A DNA stretch of 64,000 bases from NCBI RefSeq assembly GCF_900148835.1, contig NZ_FRYK01000003.1, positions 186,001-250,000 on the forward strand. The letters run 5' to 3'. Made by a program: the position numbers and the translations under genes. Under the pieces are notes generated by a model, which was not told where the DNA came from, ran no database searches, and saw nothing but the letters and a program-made list of their open reading frames with translations. The DNA comes from Flavobacterium cucumis (lineage in GTDB: Bacteria > Bacteroidota > Bacteroidia > Flavobacteriales > Flavobacteriaceae). Positions within the stretch are counted from its first letter, which is position 1, and each line of letters starts with the position of its first letter. Below are positions 15,110 through 23,403 of this stretch, one piece after another.

Positions 15110-18100
15110 ATGTTTAAGAATTTTATCAAACGACCTGTTATGGCGATCGTTGTATCGCTCATAATAATATTTTTAGGGTTATTGTCAATTAAAACGTTGC
15201 CAATTTCTCAGTTCCCTGAAATTGCACCTCCAAGGGTTTTAATTACACTAGCTTATCCAGGAGCAAGTGCCGAAGTATTAGAAAAATCGTCATTAATTCC
15301 ATTAGAAAGAGCAATTAATGGTGTACCAGGAATGCGTTATATTGTTTCTGATGCAACCAGTGCCGGTGAAGCTACAATCCAAATTTTATTTGATTTAGGA
15401 ACAGATCCTAATGAAGCGGTAGTTAACGTTAAAAACCGTGTAGACAAAGTAATCAATACCTTGCCAGAACTTGTTCAGCTTGAAGGGGTTATTGTACAAG
15501 TTGTACAGCCGAGTATGTTGATGTACATTAACTTATATAGTGAGGATAAACATGCAGATGAAAAGTTTTTGTATAACTATGCCAATGTAAATATTATTCC
15601 TGAAATCCAACGTATTAAAGGGATTTCTACCGCTCAAATCTTAGGTAACCGTAATTACGCAATGCGTATTTGGTTAAATCCTGATAGAATGCGTGCTTAT
15701 AATGTTTCTACTGACGAAGTTATGAAAGCGATGGCTGAGCAAAGTCTTATTGGTAGACCTGGACGTTTAGGTCAGGCTACCGGTATAAAAGCACAGTCAT
15801 TAGAATATGTATTGGTATACAAAGGAAGGTTTAATAAACCCGAAGAATATGAGAATATAATTGTAAGAGCTAATGCTGAAGGTGAGATTGTCAAGATTAA
15901 GGATATTGGAAAAGTTCAATTTGGAAGTGAATTTTTCGATATTTACTCTAACAAAGACGGACACCCTTCTGCGGCTATTCAATTAAAACAAGTATATGGT
16001 AGTAATGCATCTGAAGTAATTGAAGGTGTTAAACACAAATTAGAAGAATTAAAAGGAGCTTTCCCTCCTGGAATGAAATATGAGGTTAGTTATGACGTTT
16101 CGAGCTTCTTAGACGCCTCTATTGAAAAGGTTATCCATACTTTAGGTGAAGCCTTTGTATTAGTTGCAATCGTTGTATTTATTTTCTTGGGAGATTGGCG
16201 TTCAACGCTTATTCCAATTATTGCTGTACCAATTTCATTAATTGGAGCCTTTATCTTTATGAAGATGTTTGGGCTAACCATCAACTTAATTACATTATTT
16301 GCCTTAGTTCTTGCAATTGGGGTCGTAGTAGATGATGCGATAGTCGTCGTCGAGGCCGTCCACCTCAAGATGGAGGAAGATCATATTGGACCATTTAAAG
16401 CCGTACAAAGAGTATTGGGAGAAATTGGTGGAGCCGTTGTAGCGATTACGTTATTAATGACCTCCGTATTTATTCCAGTAGCCTTTATGTCGGGACCTGT
16501 TGGGGTATTCTATAGACAGTTTGCTATTACCATGGCATCTTCTATTGTACTTTCTGGGGTTGTTGCACTTACTTTAACTCCTGTTTTATGTGCAATGATT
16601 CTTAAAAATAACCATGGTAAACCTAGAAAGAAAACACCTATTAACATGTTTATTGATGCATTTAATAGATTGTTTGAAAAACTAACGGGAAAATATACAA
16701 ACATTCTAACTAAGATTGTTGACAGAAGACTTGTTACGTTTTTAGCATTAGGAGGATTTGCCGTTTCTACAATTTTAGTAAGCGAAACATTACCTTCAGG
16801 GTTTATTCCAGGAGAAGATCAAGGTATGATTTATGCCATTATTCAAACGCCTCCAGGATCGACTCTAGAAACTACTAATGCGGTTTCTAGAAAATTACAA
16901 TCTATTGCTGAGCATGTAGAAGGGGTGCAATCGGTTTCTTCGTTAGCGGGTTATGAAATTCTTACTGAAGGTAGGGGTTCTAATGCTGGTACATGTATCA
17001 TCAACTTAAAACCATGGTCTGAAAGAAAGAATTCGGTTCATGAAGTTATTGAAGAATTAGAAAAAGAAACTAAAGACTTTGGAGCTGTAATTGAATATTT
17101 TGAACCACCAGCGGTTCCAGGATATGGTGCAGCAGGAGGATTATCATTCCGTTTATTAGATAAAACGAATAGTGGGGATTATTATTCATTTGATAAAATC
17201 AATAAACAATTCATGGATGATTTAGGAAAACGTAAAGAGTTAACAGGATTGTTTACTTTTTATGCGGCAAATTACCCTCAGTACGAAATCATTATTGATA
17301 ACCAAAAAGCAATGCAAAAAGGTGTTTCTATTGGAACTGCAATGGAAAACTTAAATATCTTAATTGGTAGTACATTTGAGCAAGGTTTTATTCGTTTTAA
17401 TAATTATTTCAGAGTATATACTCAGGCAGATCCTTCATTCAGAAGAAATCCTAATGATTTGTTACAATACTATGTAAAAAATGATAAAGGAGAAATGGTT
17501 CCGTATTCTGCATTTATGACTTTGAAAAAACGTCAAGGTCCAAATGAAATTACACGTTATAATTTATACAATTCGGCAACAATTAGAGCGGTTCCTGCAA
17601 AAGGTTATACAACTGGAGAATCAATCAAAGTTATTAATGAAGTAGCCAAACAAACACTTCCAAATGGATATGATGTAGCTTGGGAAGGATTAACTTTTGA
17701 CGAGGCTCAAAGAGGAAATGAGGCAATTCTTATTTTCGGAATTGTATTAATCTTCGTTTACTTTGTATTATCGGCTCAGTATGAAAGTTTTATTTTACCA
17801 TTTGCGGTTGTTCTTTCTTTACCTGCCGGAATTTTTGGAACATTCTTCTTGTTAAAACTATTTGGTTTAGCAAATGATATTTATGCGCAAGTAGGACTAG
17901 TAATGCTTGTTGGATTACTCGGTAAGAATGCCGTTTTAATTGTTGAGTTTGCTGTCCAGAAAACCCAACAAGGAATGTCAATCTTTGATGCGGCAATTGA
18001 AGGAGCTAAAGTTCGTTTTAGACCAATCTTGATGACATCTTTCGCATTTATTGCCGGATTAATTCCATTAGTAAAAGCAACAGGTGCTGGTGCAATTGGT

Positions 18101-18298
18101 AACAGAACTATCGGTACAGCTGCACTTGGAGGAATGTTATTCGGAACCATTTTTGGAGTTTTATTAATTCCTGGGTTGTACTACATTTTTGCCAAATTAG
18201 CTGAAGGAAGAAAAATGATTAAAAACGAAGACTTTACTCCGTTAACAGAAGATTACCACTATATTGATTCTGATAAACACAAAAATGAAAAGAAATAA
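15110..18298 (+). CDS. RND multidrug efflux pump, HAE1/AcrB type
   Basis: Trimeric inner-membrane H+/drug antiporter. 1062 residues with the usual 12 membrane helices and two large periplasmic loops. The N-terminus MFKNFIKRPVMAIVVSLIII is typical. TM4 carries the proton-relay pair Asp408-Asp409 in GVVVDDAIVVVEAV, and TM10 has Lys in LVGLLGKNAVLIVEFA. The motif GEDQGMIYAIIQTPPGSTLE opens the second loop, as in AcrB. The drug or substrate range cannot be read from sequence. An odd run of G/C-ending codons encodes residues 412-422. The stop codon overlaps the start of the outer-membrane factor by 14 nt, so the genes are translationally coupled. Confidence 0.96.
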   Translation: MFKNFIKRPVMAIVVSLIIIFLGLLSIKTLPISQFPEIAPPRVLITLAYPGASAEVLEKSSLIPLERAINGVPGMRYIVSDATSAGEATIQILFDLGTDPNEAVVNVKNRVDKVINTLPELVQLEGVIVQVVQPSMLMYINLYSEDKHADEKFLYNYANVNIIPEIQRIKGISTAQILGNRNYAMRIWLNPDRMRAYNVSTDEVMKAMAEQSLIGRPGRLGQATGIKAQSLEYVLVYKGRFNKPEEYENIIVRANAEGEIVKIKDIGKVQFGSEFFDIYSNKDGHPSAAIQLKQVYGSNASEVIEGVKHKLEELKGAFPPGMKYEVSYDVSSFLDASIEKVIHTLGEAFVLVAIVVFIFLGDWRSTLIPIIAVPISLIGAFIFMKMFGLTINLITLFALVLAIGVVVDDAIVVVEAVHLKMEEDHIGPFKAVQRVLGEIGGAVVAITLLMTSVFIPVAFMSGPVGVFYRQFAITMASSIVLSGVVALTLTPVLCAMILKNNHGKPRKKTPINMFIDAFNRLFEKLTGKYTNILTKIVDRRLVTFLALGGFAVSTILVSETLPSGFIPGEDQGMIYAIIQTPPGSTLETTNAVSRKLQSIAEHVEGVQSVSSLAGYEILTEGRGSNAGTCIINLKPWSERKNSVHEVIEELEKETKDFGAVIEYFEPPAVPGYGAAGGLSFRLLDKTNSGDYYSFDKINKQFMDDLGKRKELTGLFTFYAANYPQYEIIIDNQKAMQKGVSIGTAMENLNILIGSTFEQGFIRFNNYFRVYTQADPSFRRNPNDLLQYYVKNDKGEMVPYSAFMTLKKRQGPNEITRYNLYNSATIRAVPAKGYTTGESIKVINEVAKQTLPNGYDVAWEGLTFDEAQRGNEAILIFGIVLIFVYFVLSAQYESFILPFAVVLSLPAGIFGTFFLLKLFGLANDIYAQVGLVMLVGLLGKNAVLIVEFAVQKTQQGMSIFDAAIEGAKVRFRPILMTSFAFIAGLIPLVKATGAGAIGNRTIGTAALGGMLFGTIFGVLLIPGLYYIFAKLAEGRKMIKNEDFTPLTEDYHYIDSDKHKNEKK

Positions 18299-19721
18299 TT
18301 TATTAAAAGCAGTAGTATTAGGATGTTCCATCCTAATACTACATTCTTGTGGAATTCCAAAAGTAGCTACACAAGAAAGTAATATTACTTTGCCAACTAA
18401 TTATTCGGAAAAAGTAACTCAAAGTGATAATTCTGGAAAAGTAAGATGGAAAGATTTTTTTGAAGATAAATATTTACTAAGCTTAATCGATTCTACATTA
18501 GTTAATAATAAAGAATTGAATATTTTGATGCAAAAAGTAAATATGGCTCAAAATGAAATTCAAGCTAGAAAAGGGGAGTATTTACCAAGTGTTGGTTTAG
18601 GTGCTGGTGCCGATTTAGATAAAGTTGGTAAGTTTACTAGAAATGGTTCAGTAGAAGAAAATTTAAACATCAGAGAAGATGAGAAATTTCCTGAGCCATT
18701 AACAAACTACAAATTTGGTTTATACAGTACTTGGGAATTAGACGTTTGGAAAAAACTTCGTAATTCTAAAAAAGCTGCTGTAATGGAATATATGGCTTCT
18801 CAAGAAGGGAAGAACTATTTAGTTACTAATTTAGTTGCTGAGGTTGCTAACTCTTATTACGAATTGATTGCTTTAGATGCGCAATTGAAAAACCTAGAGC
18901 AAAATATTGAAATTCAAAAAAATGCTTTAGAAATAGTAAAATTATTAAAAGAGTCGGCAAGAACAACACTTTTAGCGGTTAAACGTTTTGAAGCTGAGGT
19001 TCAAAAAAACCAAAGTGAAATTTACAATCTAAAACAGGAAATTGTTGAAGTAGAAAATAAAATCAACTTTTTAGTGGGTAGAACTCCTCAACCAGTTTTA
19101 AGAGATGCTAGCAATTTCATGGCTACAACTCCAAAATTTGTAAATGTAGGTTTACCTTCAGATTTATTAGAAAACAGACCTGATATCAAACAAGCGCAAT
19201 TAGAATTAGAAGCTGCTAAATTGAATATTAAAGTTGCTAAAGCTAATTTTTATCCGCAGTTTGGATTAAAAGCGGGTATTGGTTATGAAGCATTTAATCC
19301 TAAGTATTTATTAAATTCTCCAGAATCGTTGTTGTATTCTATTGTAGGAGATGCAATTATGCCATTAGTAAATAGAAATGCAATTAAAGCAACGTATAAA
19401 ACAGCTTCAGCAAAACAAATTCAGGCTGTTTATGAATACGAACAAACAATTTTAAGAGCTTATACAGAAGTTATTAATCAAATGTCTAAGATTGAAAATT
19501 TAGAGAATTCATTTAACTTGAAAAATAACCAAGTTGAAGCTTTAAATCAGTCTATCGATATTGCAAATCAATTATTTCAATCAGCAAGGGCAGATTACAT
19601 GGAAGTTTTACTTACACAGCGAGATGCTTTGGAAGCAAAAACAGACTTAATCGAAACTCGTAAAAATCAAATGCTTACTGTAATTAATTTATACAAAGCG
19701 CTTGGTGGTGGATGGAATTAA
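18285..19721 (+). CDS. Outer-membrane efflux channel lipoprotein, TolC/NodT family
   Basis: Trimeric outer-membrane exit duct of the RND system. 478 residues from ATG 18285, which overlaps the pump gene; the preceding TTG at 18264 is rejected because ATG 18285 gives a proper signal peptide ending in lipobox LHSC (Cys22). Two OEP repeats follow (about 60-260 and 290-470), each with long coiled-coil helices such as NYLVTNLVAEVANSYYELIA and PDIKQAQLELEAAKLNIKVA. LPSDLLENRPDI is a typical family motif. Third and last gene of the operon; a terminator follows 30 nt after the stop. Confidence 0.93.
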   Translation: MKRNNLLKAVVLGCSILILHSCGIPKVATQESNITLPTNYSEKVTQSDNSGKVRWKDFFEDKYLLSLIDSTLVNNKELNILMQKVNMAQNEIQARKGEYLPSVGLGAGADLDKVGKFTRNGSVEENLNIREDEKFPEPLTNYKFGLYSTWELDVWKKLRNSKKAAVMEYMASQEGKNYLVTNLVAEVANSYYELIALDAQLKNLEQNIEIQKNALEIVKLLKESARTTLLAVKRFEAEVQKNQSEIYNLKQEIVEVENKINFLVGRTPQPVLRDASNFMATTPKFVNVGLPSDLLENRPDIKQAQLELEAAKLNIKVAKANFYPQFGLKAGIGYEAFNPKYLLNSPESLLYSIVGDAIMPLVNRNAIKATYKTASAKQIQAVYEYEQTILRAYTEVINQMSKIENLENSFNLKNNQVEALNQSIDIANQLFQSARADYMEVLLTQRDALEAKTDLIETRKNQMLTVINLYKALGGGWN

Positions 19722-19750
19722 TGGATTTATTTGTAATGTAATTGTGAAAG

Positions 19751-19779
19751 AAAAGTCATCCGAAAGGGTGACTTTTTTA
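19751..19779 (+). terminator. Terminator of the RND operon
   Basis: AAAAGTCA (19751-19758) pairs with TGACTTTT (19769-19776), extended by weaker inner pairs and followed by further T residues. Confidence 0.8.
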
Positions 19780-19850
19780 TTGCGTTTCAATTTGTAAAAT
19801 TTATTTACTATTTTTAATACAAGTTTTTCCATAATCAGATTTCCAATTCA

Positions 19851-20711
19851 ATGAAAAAAGATATTACTTTAGTTCTTTCAGGTGGCGGTGCAAGAGGAAT
19901 TGCTCATATTGGAGTTATTGAAGAATTATTGAAATTAAACGTAAATATTGCTTCCATTTCAGGAACTTCTGTGGGTGCTTTAATTGGCGGAATTTACGCT
20001 GTAGGAAAACTAGAAGAATTCAAGCAATGGATGTTGAAAGTAAACAGAACTAAGATTTTTAGATTGATAGATTTTAGTTTTTCAACACAAGGATTGGTTA
20101 AAGGAGAACGCGTTTTTAATGAAATTAGAGAATTTATTACCGATGTTAATATTGAAGATTTACCAATAAAATATACGGCAACCGCTTTTGATATTGCCAA
20201 TGGTAGAGAAGTAGTGTTTGATAAAGGAAGCTTATTTAATGCTATAAGAGCTTCTATTTCTATTCCAACGATTTTTACACCACTAACTATTGGAGATTCC
20301 GTTTTTATTGATGGTGGCGTTGTAAATAACATTCCAATAAACACGGCAAAACGAGTTGAAAATGATATTGTAATAGCGGTTAATGTAAATGCAGGAGTTA
20401 CCGATGATATCGTGTATTATTCTGAATTAGAACAACTAGCAAAACAGAATCAGAAAGCAAGTAAATCTATTTACAGAATTAATAAAAATATCAATTACTT
20501 ATTCTTGGTCAACAATAGTTTAGTAACCTTGACCAATCATATTTCTAATCTTATTTTAGAAAAGAATCCGCCCGATGTTTTAGTTGAAATACCACGAAAT
20601 GTAGCCGGAATTTTTGAATTTTATAATACCAAAGCCATTATAAATTCTGGTAGGGAATATTTTGCAAATTCGATTCCTGAAATTGAATCAAAGATTAGAA
20701 ATGTTTTATAA
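19851..20711 (+). CDS. Patatin-like phospholipase, RssA type
   Basis: A 286-residue serine lipid acyl hydrolase of the patatin family. The oxyanion loop GGGARG (11-16), nucleophile Ser40 in GTSVG and catalytic Asp154 in DGG are all present, in the spacing of bacterial patatins. There is no signal peptide, so it acts in the cytoplasm or at the inner membrane. It lacks the outer-membrane barrel that some larger Bacteroidota patatins carry. A single gene after the RND terminator, convergent with the next gene at 28 bp. Substrate unknown. Confidence 0.92.
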   Translation: MKKDITLVLSGGGARGIAHIGVIEELLKLNVNIASISGTSVGALIGGIYAVGKLEEFKQWMLKVNRTKIFRLIDFSFSTQGLVKGERVFNEIREFITDVNIEDLPIKYTATAFDIANGREVVFDKGSLFNAIRASISIPTIFTPLTIGDSVFIDGGVVNNIPINTAKRVENDIVIAVNVNAGVTDDIVYYSELEQLAKQNQKASKSIYRINKNINYLFLVNNSLVTLTNHISNLILEKNPPDVLVEIPRNVAGIFEFYNTKAIINSGREYFANSIPEIESKIRNVL

Positions 20712-20739
20712 ATTGGATATTATTAGTTTTTCTCTGTTC

Positions 20740-21405
20740 TTATTTTAAAACGCTGTAATTCTCATATTCAGTTTTAATAAGTTTGTTTTTTGAATTAAAC
20801 GTTTTAATTGTTTTTTTACCTTTTCTGTATTTGATTTTTTGGTATTCATAGAGGTTGCCTTCTTTATCAAAATATTCATTTGTGATAACATTTAATTTTC
20901 CAAATTCATAGGTTTCTTTTAATTCAATAATTCCTTTTTTATCGGAATAATATATGATTTCTAGAGGTTTTCCGTTTTTGAAGACCCCTTCCAATCTTTT
21001 ATTTCCATTAGAGAAATAATCGATAATTTTTCCATTGCATAAAATGTCACAATTATAATAATTCCAATATTTGGAATGGAGTTCTAGACTAGTTACAAAA
21101 CGTGTTTTAGGAATTGTAATAGTATCAATAAATTTTACTGAGTTATTAATTTTTAATGAAGTATTGATTGAAATTCTAAAATCACCATCTATTAAATGAG
21201 AACTCAGAATATAATTTCCAATAGTATCAACAGAAGTTTTAAAATTTGATGAAATAAATTCTTTTTGGTTATCAAGGTTAGTTAATTCAAAATTTAATTT
21301 TTCAATTTTATTGTTGCATTCATTAAAAAAATATAGTTCAACATCAATCTGCGAATGAATTTGATTTATGAATATTATCAAAAGAAAATTTAAAATGTTT
21401 TTCAT
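20740..21405 (-). CDS. Exported protein with MORN-like repeats
   Basis: 221 residues. The signal peptide MKNILNFLLIIFINQIHSQ is followed by a beta-rich region (about 20-125). The C-terminal part carries repeats of the MORN/YwqK type: DYFSNGNKRLEGVFKNGKPL, then TYEFGKLNVITNEYFDKEGN and KTFNSKNKLIKTEYEN. Such repeats are often labelled antitoxin YwqK, which is a misleading name; here it is an exported protein of unknown function. It ends 28 bp from the patatin and starts 9 bp before the stop of the M14 peptidase, so it may be co-transcribed with that gene. Confidence 0.65.
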   Translation of the reverse strand: MKNILNFLLIIFINQIHSQIDVELYFFNECNNKIEKLNFELTNLDNQKEFISSNFKTSVDTIGNYILSSHLIDGDFRISINTSLKINNSVKFIDTITIPKTRFVTSLELHSKYWNYYNCDILCNGKIIDYFSNGNKRLEGVFKNGKPLEIIYYSDKKGIIELKETYEFGKLNVITNEYFDKEGNLYEYQKIKYRKGKKTIKTFNSKNKLIKTEYENYSVLK

Positions 21406-21414
21406 AGATTTATT

Positions 21415-23139
21415 TTAGTTAACTCTATAAACCGGATACTGCAAATGCGCTTTCTCATAATAAGGTGATTGTCTATAAACCCAATCCAATTGCGCTGCAC
21501 CATTTTCAGCGAAAGCTTTGTCGTTTTGTTTCTTCTGTTCTAATTCGGCTTTGATTTTTGGATTTTTATCCAAGAATTCTTTCGCCAAATCTTCAAAAAC
21601 ATAACTCGAAAAATACTCTTTTTGTTGTAAAATAGGATCAAAGAAGTTCCAATTGAAATAACTGTCTACGGCTTCTGGTTCTAAAGTTTCCACTAAATAT
21701 TTCACGCCTGGTTGATTCGTGTAAAACATATAATCACCCATGAAAAATTTTATTTTTTGGGTCGATTTAGAAACTTTCGTATTGTAGTGTGTGTAATGCC
21801 CTTCGTAAGGCGATTTTGAAGTTTGATAGCTTTCAATTTTATACGATTCTACTTCAATAATCGTATCTTTTTGAAGACGTTCTGAATTCATATTGTTCAA
21901 TTTCAAAATATCCAACACTTGCCATTGCGATTGCGGAATAATATACGCTTTAGGAATGTTTACAAATTTCGTAGGTTTATAATTCCCATAAAACGGAATT
22001 TTCTTGGTAAACGGTTTGCTTTTGTCGTAAAACAAACGGTCTTTTCCTGAAATATCGCTTGGTTTGTAACCGCCTTGATAGCCTTTAAAATCAATATAAG
22101 AAACTTTCGTTGAATCAATTGCCCAATCCATCGGATATTGCATCCCAACTTGATATTCGTTCAATGCTTCTTTTCGCATTTGTTTGATTTTTTGCCAATT
22201 CACATCGGCGAAATTAATCGTGCTGACCATAAATTCATACGTCACTTTTACACGTTCTTTATATATTTTCAACATGTGTGTTTCTGGAACAAATCCTAAC
22301 GTATGGAATAAAGTCGAATAACCTGTTGCATAACGTGGAGTATCGGTAAATTGTTCGAAACCTTTATCAGGCGTGGTACTATGTACATTGACATACGGAA
22401 CCACATCGATTTTCTTTTTGTTCATGTCTTTCACCACGGAAGGATACAATTCGTTGATGAAATAATTGCCTAATTTGTTTCCCAAACGTTCGTGTTGAGT
22501 AGCAATACAAGTAAACGTATATTGATAATCCGCACCATTAGAAACGTGATTATCAAGGAAAATATCAGGATTTAACTCGGTAAACAATTTTTGAAAACTT
22601 CTCGAATTTTTAGTATCCGATTTGATAAAATCGCGATTCAAATCGTAATTTCTACCGTTTCCTCTAAAACCATATTCTTCTGGGCCGTTTTGATTGGCTC
22701 TTGAATGCGAATTTCGATTCAACATCCCACCCACACTATACACTGGAATTGCAGCAATTAAGGTGTTTTTAGCCGTTTTGATTTTTCCCATGGCTAAATC
22801 GCGCATCAACATCATCGTAGCATCAATTCCGTCAGGTTCCCCCGCGTGAATGCCGTTGTTGATTAATATTACGGCTTTGTTTTTAGTAAAATATTCGTCA
22901 AAATCAAATTTGCCTTCGCTTGAAAAAAGTACCAAATGCAATGGTTTTCCGCTATCGGTGGTGCCTTTTTGAATCATTTGGATGTTGGCATAACTTGCGT
23001 CTAATTTTTCATAAAACGCAATACATTCTTCATAAGTAGTAGATTGATTGCCATTGCCACGTTCAAAAGGCGTGGTAAAATTGTTTTGAGAAAACGCAGA
23101 AATCGATAAGAAAAGTAAACTTATTTGTAAAAAACGCAT
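21415..23139 (-). CDS. M14 family zinc carboxypeptidase-like protein, exported
   Basis: 574 residues from ATG 23139; the TTG at 23163 is rejected since it falls on the promoter -7 box and precedes a clean signal peptide (MRFLQISLLFLSISAFSQ). The M14 zinc ligands are visible as INNGIHAGEPDGID (HxxE) and LFLDNHVSNGADYQY, with GNGRNYDLNRDFI carrying the substrate-binding Asn-Arg. The C-terminal ~250 residues form an additional domain seen in Bacteroidota members. A periplasmic peptide or cell-wall peptide substrate is likely. Downstream on the same strand is the MORN-like gene. Confidence 0.88.
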   Translation of the reverse strand: MRFLQISLLFLSISAFSQNNFTTPFERGNGNQSTTYEECIAFYEKLDASYANIQMIQKGTTDSGKPLHLVLFSSEGKFDFDEYFTKNKAVILINNGIHAGEPDGIDATMMLMRDLAMGKIKTAKNTLIAAIPVYSVGGMLNRNSHSRANQNGPEEYGFRGNGRNYDLNRDFIKSDTKNSRSFQKLFTELNPDIFLDNHVSNGADYQYTFTCIATQHERLGNKLGNYFINELYPSVVKDMNKKKIDVVPYVNVHSTTPDKGFEQFTDTPRYATGYSTLFHTLGFVPETHMLKIYKERVKVTYEFMVSTINFADVNWQKIKQMRKEALNEYQVGMQYPMDWAIDSTKVSYIDFKGYQGGYKPSDISGKDRLFYDKSKPFTKKIPFYGNYKPTKFVNIPKAYIIPQSQWQVLDILKLNNMNSERLQKDTIIEVESYKIESYQTSKSPYEGHYTHYNTKVSKSTQKIKFFMGDYMFYTNQPGVKYLVETLEPEAVDSYFNWNFFDPILQQKEYFSSYVFEDLAKEFLDKNPKIKAELEQKKQNDKAFAENGAAQLDWVYRQSPYYEKAHLQYPVYRVN

Positions 23140-23160
23140 AGTTGAATTGTATTTGATTTT

Positions 23161-23168
23161 CAAAAATA
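23161..23168 (-). promoter_or_regulatory. -7 box TATTTTTG of the M14 peptidase gene
   Basis: An exact -7 element on the minus strand, 21 nt before the ATG at 23139. It contains the rejected TTG start. Confidence 0.55.
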
Positions 23169-23182
23169 AAGTTTTTTACTTG

Positions 23183-23311
23183 AAACACATAGAAACATAG
23201 GTTAATTGTTGATAGAGTTGAGTCGTTTCACTCTTTATATAGTTTATATAGTTTATCTGAACCCAAATTTTGGGCTATCCAATTCTTTTTTCCTATGTTT
23301 CTATGTGGTTT
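23183..23311. repeat. Intergenic inverted repeat (CCTATGTTTCTATGTG type)
   Basis: CACATAGAAACATAGG (23186-23201) is perfectly complementary to CCTATGTTTCTATGTG (23292-23307). Between the arms lie TTTATATAG tandem words and a palindrome CCCAAATTTTGGG (23262-23274). No protein is encoded. The same word type is common between Flavobacterium genes, so a dispersed non-coding repeat is likely. Confidence 0.65.
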
Positions 23312-23391
23312 AAAATTCTTTGATTTTGTTTTATTTAATAGTATAAACGGGTTAATTTACGAATCGATAAGCATCAATCAACAATCATCAC

Positions 23392-23399
23392 TATCTTTG
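23392..23399 (+). promoter_or_regulatory. -7 box TATCTTTG of the DEAD-box helicase gene
   Basis: An exact -7 element ending 4 nt before the ATG at 23404. Transcription should begin at or next to the A of the start codon, giving an essentially leaderless mRNA. Confidence 0.6.
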
Positions 23400-23403
23400 C
23401 CGC

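Noticed and set aside
20740..21405. Toxin-antitoxin role suggested by YwqK/MORN-like repeats
   Set aside because: The protein has a signal peptide and no toxin partner; the YwqK antitoxin label rests on repeat similarity only.
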